A DNA stretch of 52,232 nucleotides. Source: Caulochytrium protostelioides (taxonomy: Eukaryota > Chytridiomycota > Caulochytriomycetes > Caulochytriales > Caulochytriaceae). Both the position numbers and the translations under genes were made by a program. Below, piece by piece: positions 8,939 through 19,000 of the stretch (within the stretch, counting starts at the first letter, position 1; every line of letters starts with the position of its first letter). The stretch lies in the NCBI GenBank assembly GCA_003615045.1, contig ML014242.1, positions 1-52,232 of the forward strand, given 5' to 3'. The notes beneath the pieces were generated by a model. That model did not search any database. It was not told the DNA's origin and saw only the letters and a program-made list of their open reading frames with translations.

Positions 8939-10739
8939 TAACATAATCAATGATCACGATGCTTCTGGCGCGTCGATCGTTTTCGCTGTTCGAGTGCAAA
9001 TGAAAAACGGTGACGGTTTTGCACGCCTCGTCGGCGGACATCGTAGAAAGACAGAGCTTCATCAAAGACCGCCTCGCCGGGCCGCGTAGCTTATCGGGAG
9101 GCGGTGGGATGGAGCCCGTGCCTCAAGCGGCTGTTTCTCTCGCTTTCGGACTCTCTCGCTTCCAAATGCACGCCTCTGAGCCGCCATCGCGCACAACCTG
9201 CTTGATTTGACATATCGGAAACCCCCGATTTACTGGACAAAAATAGCCAGCAAGGTGCGTTGGGGCGGTGCCCTAATCGCCATCATGGATCGTGACTGGT
9301 TGAGAGAAACGGATGGTCGTTGGTCCCGGTGGAATCGAAGTATCTCTGGTCCCGTTCGCCTCCACCGCAACGGCCTCGGAGGCACCCTGCACGTACCCCC
9401 TGGCGTGGACATGTGGGCCAGGAGGCGATGTCCTCTTTGACAGCAGGTCTCCGCAGCATGCGTCAAACGCGATCAGACTGCATCCCGCCGACGGAGCCGG
9501 CCGAAGCCCCAGCAACGGCTGACCACGTGCTGCATCGTACCGCTGCGCTAGTGGAGAGACGAGGTCGGCTCCCCTGTGACAGATTTTGTTTCGTTCGCCA
9601 CGGAGCCGACTGCGCGGGGGTCCAAGCCCCACCAACGAATCCAAATTGGCCAGCGCTTGGTCACTCCGCTTCGCCGACGACCCCGACCTCCGCACCGCTC
9701 TGCACCCCTCTGCATCCCAACGCAGCAAGGCAGTTTGGGGACGCGGGCCAAGCCCAAGCGAAGGGGTTGGGGGGTCATGTGGGGGGCTTCCTCTGTTCGC
9801 GTGCGCTTTCTTGGGACGGCCGCCTGCCACGGGCCGATCCGTTAGACTCGACCGCCGCTCTTGGCACCGATGCTAAGCCATGGCAGGAAGGAGCAACCAC
9901 GGCGAAAGGGGGGAGCAGGCGGCCTTAGAGAGAAGCTGGGCCCCGGCACTGGGTTCCGACGGTCAGCGCGACCGGCAGGAGGAGGTTCAGCCGCCGCTGT
10001 CTGGCATGCGCAAGGGGCCAAGCCGACGCAGCCCATCGAAGCAGCGATTCGAACACCGACCGTCTTCGCCGATGTCTTCGTCCTCGGGCGCGGTGGTTTG
10101 CGCAGAGGTCGGGAAGGTGCCAGAGGCGGCCAGAGACGGCCAGAGACAGGGTGCACAGCAGCGAGAGAAACAGACAGTCGCGGTGGCCGTCGCGGTGGCG
10201 CTCGTCGCTATCGCCGTCCGCGTCGGCAAAGCCCGCCCGCGCCACTCAGGCCGGCAGGCATCGTTGGCCGGCATGAAGCGCTAAGCCAGGATCCTGCGGT
10301 AGGAACGCGAGAAGACCCTGACGCTCCTCCATACCGCGTAAGGAAACGGGCGATGGGGAAGCGCGACGGGAATGGTGTCAGGGGGTGACCGCGTCGTCCC
10401 GCTGGCTTTCATGGGGTTCGCGCCACGGCCAATGAGACATGCCGCCTATGAAATGAAACAGGCTGGTGCAACGGCATCTTCCTTCACCAGTTGCTGACTC
10501 CATGTTTACTGGGCCTCGTCAGAAATCATCGCCAGCTCTCGCGCGCGCTGCTGGTTCCTCCCTTCGTCGGTGAGCTTGCTGGCTGGCCAATCTCCACGAT
10601 CCGCTTTTGGGGGTTTCGTCACCAACTCCGCTCCCCACCACTTGCGCCGCCCTCTGCCCCCTTCGACGGCCCCGCTCGATCGTTGAACGCGGCGATCCTC
10701 TTTGCTCCCGGACCCCGGCGGAAGACGACATCGCTCGCC
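8939..10739. other. Intergenic spacer, no supported gene
   Basis: This 1.8 kb stretch lies between two plus-strand genes. It contains overlapping open frames on both strands (for example 9273-9830 minus and 9880-10284 plus). None has a recognisable domain, and the last owes its hydrophobic run to GCGGTGGC-type low complexity. The final 250 bp, which stay open upstream of the phosphoesterase ATG, are C/T-rich and are best read as promoter and 5' leader. Confidence 0.45.
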
Positions 10740-12857
10740 ATGGTGGGCCTGACGACCGCCGTGCTGGCGGCTGCTCTGGTGCTGCAGAGCGTAGCCGGGA
10801 CGCCGCACAGCCCGCGTGCAGATCTGCTGCACGCGTCGCTGCATGCCGCGCACGACGACGAGGCGTCCGGACATACGCACCAAGCGCCCCGGGAAATCTC
10901 GCCGCTGTCGATGGCTGCGCGCGCCACCGCGGCTGCCGTGACGCGCACCGCGCCCGCGGCGTTCCCGACGCCTTTCGTGACGGTTCCGATGATGCCCAAG
11001 ACGGCCATGGCCGGCGGCCCTCGGCCGAAGCCCGCGACAACGGCGGTGGGGGTGCCCGCCATCGCGCCCGCCGCCGGGCCCACCGCCGGACCGATCGCGC
11101 CGGCCGTGACGCCGGCAATCCCTGACGACGACCTGATGTGGGGCAAGTGGAACTTCATGCACACGACCGACACGCACGGTTGGCTCGGCGGCCACCAACA
11201 CGAGAAGGACGTGTATGGCGGCGCGACGTGGGGCGACTTTGCCAACTTTGCACTGCTTATGAAGAAGAAGGCCCGCCGTCTGAAGCGCGATCTCTTCCTA
11301 TTTGACTCGGGCGACACGCACGACGGGACGTCGCTCTCGGACACGACGGAGCCGGACGGCACGTTCACTAACGAACTGATTACGCGGGTACCCTATGATG
11401 CGCTGACGATCGGCAACCACGAGCTCTATCAAGCCGACATCACCAAGGACGTCTACAACAACTTTGCTAAACACTGGAAGGGTCGCTACCTGACCTCCAA
11501 CGCCTACATCCTCGATGCCGGCAGCGGCCGCTACATCCCTATCGGGCACAAGTATTCGCTCTTTACCGGCGAGTTTGGAACCCGCGTGATGGCGTTCGGC
11601 TTCATCTTCAACTTCCCCGATTTTGCCAAGCCGGAGACGTCGGTGAACCGCGTGGCCGAGGAACTCAAGCGCCCGTGGTTTAAGAAGGCGTTGGACGACC
11701 ACATCATGCAAGCCGACCACGTGGATCTTATTGCCGTGCTCGCCCACAGCTCCGTGCGCTCGCCGGAGCTGCAGGCCGTCCACGACGCGATCCGCGAGCA
11801 CATCCAGTCAAAGCGGCCCAATCTGCCCATCTTCTTCTTTGGGGGCCACCTCCACATCCGCGACTTCCGCCGCTTCGATTCTCACTCGTACGGCATCGCG
11901 TCCGGCAAGTTCTTTGAGACGGTTGGCTGGCTCTCGGCTACGCCGTCGCACGATAACTCGACCCTTGACGTGACGCGCACCTTCATCGATGCCTCGCCGC
12001 AGGGCTTTAAGCGCTATGTCGACATGCCCACCACCGCCAACCTCACCATGGCGCTGCCCGTGGGCCACACCATTGCGCGCGACATTGCGAAACAGCAGAC
12101 GACTATGAACCTTAACTTTGTGTATGGCTGCGCCCCGAGCAACTATTATTTCGACCGCTATCCGCACACCGACCCGCGTTCGCTGCTGTACCTGCTCGAG
12201 AAAGAGGTCCTGCTCAGCGTGGTGCCGAAGCCGGGCCGCCGCGACAACACCTTCGTGCTGTTTAACACGGGCTCCCAGCGCTACGACTTGTTTGCTGGCC
12301 CCTTCACTCGCGACGATGAGATCGTCGTCAGTCCCTTCAAAACCGAGATTCAGGTCATCGAGAACGTGCCGCTGCACGTGGTGGCCCTTGTCCAGGGCAA
12401 GCTCGAGGCCGGCATCGCGCGCCGCCGCCGCCGTCTGAAGCGCCGCCACGCCACCGTCGGCTCGCCCGCCGAGCACCCTGCGGGCACTCTCATCGTCGCC
12501 GGCAACCCGGTCTGCCCGCCGGGCATGACCTACGGCTCCGTCACGGATGACGACCTCACCCACCAGGGTCTGCCGCGCGGCGACAACGTAGCGCACTGCA
12601 TGATGCCCCAGTATGAAGTCCCCAGCTACCTGGCAACCCCCCTGCCGGAGGTCACAGCCGCGAATGCGAACGATCCCTACGATATTGTATTCATGGCCTT
12701 CTTTACCGACCTCCTCAACGCAGCGTTGAACTCGATCACCCGGTCCACCGACTACACCAAGACCGTGTACCCGACCTATCGTCCGGGATTCAACGGCCAG
12801 AACTTCTGGGGCGAGTACGCGAAGAAGCACTGGCCCTGCCACGGCGACGAGCTTTAA
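10740..12857 (+). CDS. Secreted or vacuolar calcineurin-like phosphoesterase, YHR202W type
   Basis: This 705-residue protein starts at the ATG at 10740 (context gccATGg), followed by a signal peptide MVGLTTAVLAAALVLQSVAG. After a Pro/Ala-rich linker the metallophosphoesterase core begins. Motif I is TTDTHGW with D144. Motif II is GDTHDG around residues 191-196. Motif III is GNHE near 225. A conserved AHSS histidine follows, and GGHLHIRD near 368 completes the two-metal site. The C-terminal half has the 5'-nucleotidase-like fold and motifs of S. cerevisiae YHR202W, a vacuolar protein of unknown substrate. The polypeptide is complete and uninterrupted. The frame stays open 249 bp upstream but has no earlier ATG. 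Substrate is unknown; a phosphomonoester or nucleotide is the family expectation. Confidence 0.85.
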   Translation: MVGLTTAVLAAALVLQSVAGTPHSPRADLLHASLHAAHDDEASGHTHQAPREISPLSMAARATAAAVTRTAPAAFPTPFVTVPMMPKTAMAGGPRPKPATTAVGVPAIAPAAGPTAGPIAPAVTPAIPDDDLMWGKWNFMHTTDTHGWLGGHQHEKDVYGGATWGDFANFALLMKKKARRLKRDLFLFDSGDTHDGTSLSDTTEPDGTFTNELITRVPYDALTIGNHELYQADITKDVYNNFAKHWKGRYLTSNAYILDAGSGRYIPIGHKYSLFTGEFGTRVMAFGFIFNFPDFAKPETSVNRVAEELKRPWFKKALDDHIMQADHVDLIAVLAHSSVRSPELQAVHDAIREHIQSKRPNLPIFFFGGHLHIRDFRRFDSHSYGIASGKFFETVGWLSATPSHDNSTLDVTRTFIDASPQGFKRYVDMPTTANLTMALPVGHTIARDIAKQQTTMNLNFVYGCAPSNYYFDRYPHTDPRSLLYLLEKEVLLSVVPKPGRRDNTFVLFNTGSQRYDLFAGPFTRDDEIVVSPFKTEIQVIENVPLHVVALVQGKLEAGIARRRRRLKRRHATVGSPAEHPAGTLIVAGNPVCPPGMTYGSVTDDDLTHQGLPRGDNVAHCMMPQYEVPSYLATPLPEVTAANANDPYDIVFMAFFTDLLNAALNSITRSTDYTKTVYPTYRPGFNGQNFWGEYAKKHWPCHGDEL

Positions 12858-13686
12858 AACAACCAAAATTTATGGCAATTCCAGCATTCAAATCAATGAG
12901 ATCTTTTTTGGTTATTATTAACTTTCAAACATAATCACTCTTTTTTCTATTACACACGATAGCGAGAAGACGTTCCAACAAAGATGTTGCCTTTATTGAC
13001 GGTGTGTCGATCAGCCGTGAGCATTGTACAAGGGGGTCATGTCATATCGCCCATCAACGTCGCGCTGGAAAACAGCGCTTCCGCGGCGCATCCAGAACGC
13101 TTGTCGCGTTTGTTTTGCATCGACCGCCGGCGAGCGGGAGCAGAACTCAGGGTGAGCAATGGATTGTGATCTTGGCCGGGCTCATCGCCGACTTCAGGTT
13201 CGGATGAAACTCCGTCGGAGGCGGAAATCTGCGGCGGAAGCCTCTGCAGCTTCAAGCGGCTCGGGCCCAAGCTCCAATTGCGTCTTCCCCGACCAACCGA
13301 TCCCCTCCGATCGGCCGAGATCGCGCAGGGCGGGCCATCGCGACGGCGTGGCCACCGTCGCGGCCTCAGGTCGAGGACGTCCGCATCGACGTCGCACATG
13401 ACTGGCACGCTCGACGAGCATCGTGGGGACGATCATGCTGGTCTGAAGAAAGGGTCCTCGACGACACGCCTTCTTTATCGATCGAATGGGGGTCACTTAA
13501 CTCGGTCCGGATCAGACGACGAAGAGCAACGGGAGGTTGCCAGATCGCAGCGAGGCTGTCCGTTGGCCCGATCCTGTGACACCCGAAGTCTCTTGACGCC
13601 GCTGCGACGATATCTTTTTGTCCCGCAAGGACACGATCTCCTGACGACGTTTATCACTGCTTTGACCTCGTTCACGCTTGCTCACC
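12858..13686. other. Intergenic spacer before calaxin
   Basis: The first 100 bp are AT-rich and look like a 3' flank. The remaining 700 bp contain only short frames on both strands (for example about 13037-13400 minus) with no domain. This must include the calaxin promoter. Confidence 0.45.
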
Positions 13687-14628
13687 ATGGCAACCCGCAT
13701 AGCTGTCGAAGACCTCCTGAAGGCCACCAACTGTAACGTGATGACCACTTTCTTCGTTTGCATCCGCATGATGCAGCCGCATGATTTATTCATGACTGCG
13801 AGACAAAATGCACAAGTGAAACTCATATGTTTTTGTCATATCGTATGGTTCTCTGCTCTCCATATCGTATTGTCCTCTGATCTTTTGCCCCGATGATCTC
13901 CGACGCGACTTTTTTTCGCTCTTTCGCGTCATTGATGCGCATCTGATGCGCTGTTCCGTCCGAGTCCGCGCAGTCACCCGCGCAGAGCTGGAGACGGTGA
14001 GCAAAGCCTTCGCCGACTTGGATCCGGTCAACGACAAGGTGGATCGCGCGCACTTCCGCGACTTGCTGGCCGACACATTTAACATCGACAGTTCATTGAT
14101 CATGGACCGCATTTTCCGCTGCTTTGACCTCGATGCCGACAACTACATCTCGCACGACGAGTTTGTGCGCGGCATGGCAGTCTTCCTCAAAGGCACACCC
14201 GAAGAGCGCCAGCGTTGTAAGTAGATAGTCTGATGGTGTTCCCGTCGTGAATGATGCGCATGCGAAAATTCTCTTGCGTGATATGGGACATGTTTAGACT
14301 CATCTCTCTTTGATGATGGTTTTTTTTTTTTTTTTTTTTTGAAAATGCCCCAGTCTGCTTCCGCGTCTACGACCTCAATGGCGACAAATACATTGTGCGC
14401 GAAGAGATGTATCAGATGCTCAAGAACTGCTTGGTGAAGGGCACGGACGAAGACGAAGACGGCGTCAAGGAGCTCGTTGATCTGGTGCTCAAGAAGCTGG
14501 ACGAAGACAAGGACGGCAAGGTCAACGAGACCGACTGGGCTACGGCGATTGCCAAGGAGAATTTGCTGCAGGAAGCCTTTGGGCCCTGCTTACCTTCCAA
14601 AAAGGCCGCCCTGGCTTACTTGGCGTAA
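13687..14628 (+). CDS. EFCAB1: Calaxin (EFCAB1-like), flagellar dynein calcium sensor, three exons
   Basis: I infer exons 13687-13732, 13974-14216 and 14354-14628, giving 187 residues with consistent phases (both introns phase 1). Introns are 13733-13973 (GTAACG...GCGCAG) and 14217-14353 (GTAAGT...CCCCAG, with a T21 tract near its 3' end). Joining exon 1 to 2 makes LLKATNFTRAELE, and joining 2 to 3 makes FCFRVYDLNGD, both as expected for the family. EF-hand loops are DLDADNYISHDE, DLNGDKYIVREE and DEDKDGKVNETD, the last with Asp instead of Glu at position 12. The C-terminal ENLLQEAFGPCLP is the calaxin signature. Calaxin binds outer-arm dynein and adjusts flagellar beating to calcium. The gene implies a swimming stage. 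The third exon alone lacks a start, so the splice model is needed. Confidence 0.9.
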
Positions 14629-15907
14629 AAGCATAGGCTGGCCCTCCGTAACCACCGGGACGCGCAGCCTTGGGGACGTTAGGCATGGGTCGGGATAATA
14701 GAGGGTTTGTCCAGCCGGATAAAAAGCCCCGTTATTGAGGTATTGCGCTTCCTGTTCCGTACTTCCGAGATCAACGCCGGATATGGGGTCCCTTTCATCA
14801 AAGAAATGGATGTCAGAGGCTTGTAAAGCTCGACCACAAACTCATGACATGTCCCTGCTTTCTTTAGCAATCAGCCAATTATTTGATATCGTGTGACATC
14901 ATTTTGCTGCTCAGGAGGCCGCCAAGGATAGCTCCGTAGAGGTTCTGGGAATTTTCTTTTTGACGTCGCAGCTTATGAGCTCGATTGTTTGGGTTCATTC
15001 GCCATTGCATCTTGTGTGTTCGCAATGTTTTAGCAAATACATTAGCAAATACATGGTGCTCGAACCCTGGAAACGAAGGTAAAACCTCGTGGCCAAAGCC
15101 GCGGGTGAGGCCCTAGACGCCGATTTCGGGGACGCCCCGGAAGAGGACGTTCGTTTTCTTCGGGGGCGCGGGCGAGCCGTTGGCGCCGACGATCTCTAAG
15201 TCGATCGTGTCCTTTTCTTATGACATCGTGGTGAACGTCGTTACGGCACCGCTGAGTGCGGCCTTGGGTGCTGTAATGGATACTTGCGGCGCTAGAAGAA
15301 GGCGGCCGACGCCGTGCCGACTGCCAAGACCGTCTCCGAAACAGGGAACCTCTTGGCAGACAGTCTGGATGAGCACTGCATTCCTGGGAACACCGCGGAC
15401 CGAACCACCATACCGTGAATGGTGAAGCCGACGACTACGCTCGACCGGAAGCCCGTGATCGATGCTGCGTTCGGGAAGTCATGAAATGTATGTGGCTGAG
15501 CCGGCCGTAATGCTACAAAAGTAGCGGGGCACGCTTTTCGCCGGCCCCGAGACTGGGCCCGACGGATGTCGCGGCATGGCAGCCCAACCTGGCGGTCGCC
15601 AACGATCGCCGACGATCGCGAGCATTCGTACTTCGCATCGACAAGTCGTCATGTGACGAGAGCGACGCGTTTCCGGAGCATGAACGCGTCTTTACTAGGT
15701 CTTTCGAGGATCGCGTCGATAGCCCTCAGAACGCGCTCGGTCACATCTCGCATCTTCTGCTGCGCTCACCCATCATCCTGGCCGCTGTCTTCCCACTTAT
15801 TCACCGTTGTATCCCGAACCTCACGACCACGTGTTGGCGCTCATCTTGCCTACCTTCTATTTACCGAATAGAAGCGGCCATCGCGTCCTGTGTAGGCGCG
15901 TGCCACG

Positions 15908-15909
<2 letters not shown>
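14629..15909. other. Spacer between calaxin and the CTG tract
   Basis: Apart from the GH16 relic on the minus strand, this stretch holds no supported gene. From 14.65 to 15.05 kb it is notably AT-richer than its surroundings, with short frames (for example 14679-14870 minus) of no recognisable family. The AT shift may mark old, unconstrained sequence. Confidence 0.4.
15113..15283 (-). pseudogene. GH16 glycosyl hydrolase relic
   Basis: On the minus strand one frame reads ITAPKAALSGAVTTFTTMS, then a stop at 15218-15220, then EKDTIDLEIVGANG and TNVLFRGVPEIGV, and ends at a second stop at 15113-15115. This is the catalytic core of fungal GH16 (Crh/glucanase-type) enzymes, where GAVTTFxTMS(D)xxDEIDxE is followed by TNxFxxG. 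The first catalytic Glu of DEIDLE is Thr here (DTIDLE), and TAA stands where Asp is expected. No intact flanking GH16 sequence is visible, so this is a decayed host cell-wall gene fragment. A rival view, a coincidental antisense frame, is unlikely given about 40 residues of collinear match. Confidence 0.6.

Positions 15910-16002
<93 letters not shown>
15910..16002 (+). repeat. (CTG)31 trinucleotide tract
   Basis: Thirty-one uninterrupted CTG units run from 15910 to 16002 and are followed by CCGCCGCTG. The tract ends 82 bp before the ATG of the Neo1-type flippase, so it probably lies in that gene's 5' leader or promoter. In other frames it would read as poly-Ala or poly-Leu, and as poly-Gln on the minus strand, but none of these connects to a recognisable protein. 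Pure tracts of this length form hairpins and vary in length between strains. Confidence 0.9.
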
Positions 16003-16004
<2 letters not shown>

Positions 16005-16084
16005 GCCGCTGTTCAGAACGAGCACCGGCGCATTCGTCTGGTGCCGGCCCGAATTCGTGCCGGCGGCACGGCTGCCGCAGCCGC

Positions 16085-19000
16085 ATGGCCCCTCTACGTG
16101 ACGACTCACTCCTCCACGCCTCCGCTCCCGTAGATAACGCGCTCTCCGCTCCGTCCTTCAGCGCTCACCCCCACGACGGCCTCGCCGCCGCCGCCGCCGA
16201 TCCGTTCCTGCCCACGGCGTCGCCACCGCTGCCACCGTCATCATCGGTGCCGCCGTCCAACGCGAGCCCGGCTGCCGGCGCGCCGTCTATTGGGTTGCCG
16301 CGGGACCCCTTCGGTGTCGGCCATCGGGTTCCCGCGTCGTTGCCTTACGGCCCCCGCGGGGCCCTGTACCGCCCGCCCGTCGGTGTTCCCGGGCGCCGCG
16401 CGAGTCCGGCGCGGGGTCCCGGCCGGCGACCAAGCCGCAGCGGCATCTCCGGGACACCGCGCTCGCCGTTCTTGGTGCTCACGCGCACGGTAGCGCCACT
16501 CCCGTCCAACGCTGTCCAGGCCGCCCGACGGCTCGCGGCCCGCGTGGTGACGACCGCCTCCCGACCGGTCTGGTGGGCGTGGACGTGGAGCGCGCGGCGC
16601 GGCGGACGGCGCGGCAGCGTCTCGCGACGTCCTTCGGGAATCGGCCACACGTTTCTGCCGCTTCCGGGCGACGAGACCGATCACGGGGTCGACGGCGTCG
16701 TTGACGGCGACGGCAACGACGACGGGATCGGCGGCGACATCGACCGCCCCAATGCGCTGCAGACCCCGCTCTCAACGACTTCAGCGACCTCAGCAACCTC
16801 ATCTCGAACCCGATCTGTCTCGGCGCGTCGACGGCATCCGAGCCGGGATCGGCGCATCCTGCCCGCCATGGATCATGTGCCACTGAGCGGCGCGAGCCTA
16901 GGCCAACTCCCGCCCACGACGGCCTCGGCGTTGCTGCCTTCGGACGACGAAGACGATTTTGCGTTGGGCATCGATGACGAACCGCATACGGCCCTGCGGC
17001 TCGAAACCTTAGATGGTGGTGTCAGCGCCCGGCGTCGCGGCGTCGGCGGCATCGCGGGTGCCGGCGGCGGCCTCATGTACCCACGGCACATGTCGTGGTT
17101 CCGCGGTCTGTTTAAATCGACGCTGCCGACGGCGCGAACGATCCTGCTAGATGGCGAGGGCCACCCGAGTTTTTCGCCGAACGTGGTCCACAACCAAAAG
17201 TACAATATGGTCACCTTTGTGCCGAAGGTGCTGTACGAGCAGTTCAAGTTCTTTTTTAACCTGTACTTCCTGCTCGTTGCGTTGTCGCAGTTCGTGCCTA
17301 GTCTCAAGATTGGCTACATTGTGACCTACTTTGGGCCCTTGATCTTTGTGCTGCTTGTGACGATGAGCAAAGAAGCGAGCGACGACTACGGTCGGTATCT
17401 GCGCGACAAAGAAGCCAACTCGCAGCACTACGACCGCCTCATCCGGCACGGGTCCATCCAATCGATTCCCGCGTCTGCGATTCAGGTCGGTCATGTCATA
17501 CGCATCCACAAAGACCAGCGGATCCCCGCGGACTGTGTGCTCTTGCAAACCAGCGATCCGCTGGGGACCTGCTTTATCCGCACGGACCAGCTGGACGGCG
17601 AGACGGACTGGAAACTCCGCGTGGCCGTGCCCGCGACCCAGCGGCATCCCGATATCAGCGCCTGGTTTGTCGATGATGGCGGCGTGCATAGCGCGCCGGA
17701 GGCGCGGCACCCCTGGCGTCCGTCGGGATCCGGTCCTGCTGCTGCCGCTGCTGCAGACAGCGCGTTGCGTCAGGCTTCCGTCAACAGCATGACAGCCCTC
17801 ACGCACGATGGACCAGGCCAGCAGAGTGATTTCCAAGACCGTGCTTACGATGAAGGCGAGCGGGAAGGCGCGGCGCGGCCATCAGCCCTGGACTTAAGCG
17901 CGTGCCCCTCCGTGTATGCCGGGTTCCCCGAACGAAACATTTACCACTTCATCGGGAACATCACTTACGAAACCGAGGCCGGCTGGCAGACAGAGCCTCT
18001 CAACTTGGAGAACAGTTTGTGGTGTAACACGGTGCTCGCTTCGGCCGGCTGGTGCTTAGCGCTCGTCATCTACACGGGACGCGATACGCGAGCGGCCATG
18101 AACACCTCGTTCCCCTCGACGAAAGTCGGTTTGCTGGACCACGAGATCAACCAGCTCTCCAAGATTCTGGCGCTGGTGACGTTCGTGCTCGCCCTGACAA
18201 TGGTCGGGCTCGATGGCTTCCGCGGTATGTGGTATGTCTATCTCGTTCGCTTCCTGATCCTGTTCAGCAGTATCATTCCGATCTCGCTGCGCGTCAACCT
18301 GGATATGGGTAAGACCTTCTACTCGAGCCAGATCGAAAAGGACGCCAAGATCCCGGGCACGCTGGTGCGCACCTCCACGCTGCCCGAGGAGCTTGGACGT
18401 ATCGAGTACTTGCTGTCGGATAAAACGGGCACCCTGACCAAGAACCAGATGGAGCTGAAGCGACTGCATCTAGGCGTCGCGGCGTATGCCGGTGAAGACG
18501 CGTTCCAGGAGGTGCGTGACTCCCTGCGGATGACGTTCGCGGAGCGCCATGAGGAGCGCCAGGCCCAGTCACTCCTTGCTCAGGACGTGACCGCTGCACG
18601 TGGCGCAAGCGGCGCCGGGCCCGCGTCGGTTCTGCCCGCCGGCGTGTCGTCGTCCTTGCTGGATACCCCTGCGGCGGCCATGGCGGAGGCGCTGAGGCTG
18701 GGCGCGTCGTCCCCGCATGGTGGGGTCGGCGCTACCAACAGTGCGAGCGGCGCGGGTGCCGCGCCCCGCAAACAGGGCCTCCGCCAATGGCAGACCCACG
18801 ATCGCGTGCACGATATGATGGTCGCCTTGGCGCTCTGCCACAATGTGTCGCCCATCATGGCAGAGGAGGGCGGCGGCTACCAAGCGGCGAGTCCCGACGA
18901 AGTGGCGATCGTCCACTTCGCCGAGTCGATGGGTTTGCAGCTGGTGGGCCGGGATATCCGGCGCATGACGCTGCGGGCGACGCATGCGCCCCAGTGCGGC

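Noticed and set aside
9880-10284. 134-residue plus-strand ATG frame with a hydrophobic run
   Set aside because: The hydrophobic part is a Val-Ala repeat produced by GCGGTGGC-type DNA, and opposite and overlapping frames are equally open.
11808-12866. 352-residue minus-strand frame
   Set aside because: Antisense to the metallophosphoesterase, whose motifs fix the plus strand as coding.
15807-16133. Poly-Ala (plus) or poly-Gln (minus) protein through the CTG tract
   Set aside because: Outside the repeat there is no credible protein sequence in these frames, and the plus frame differs from that of the flippase.
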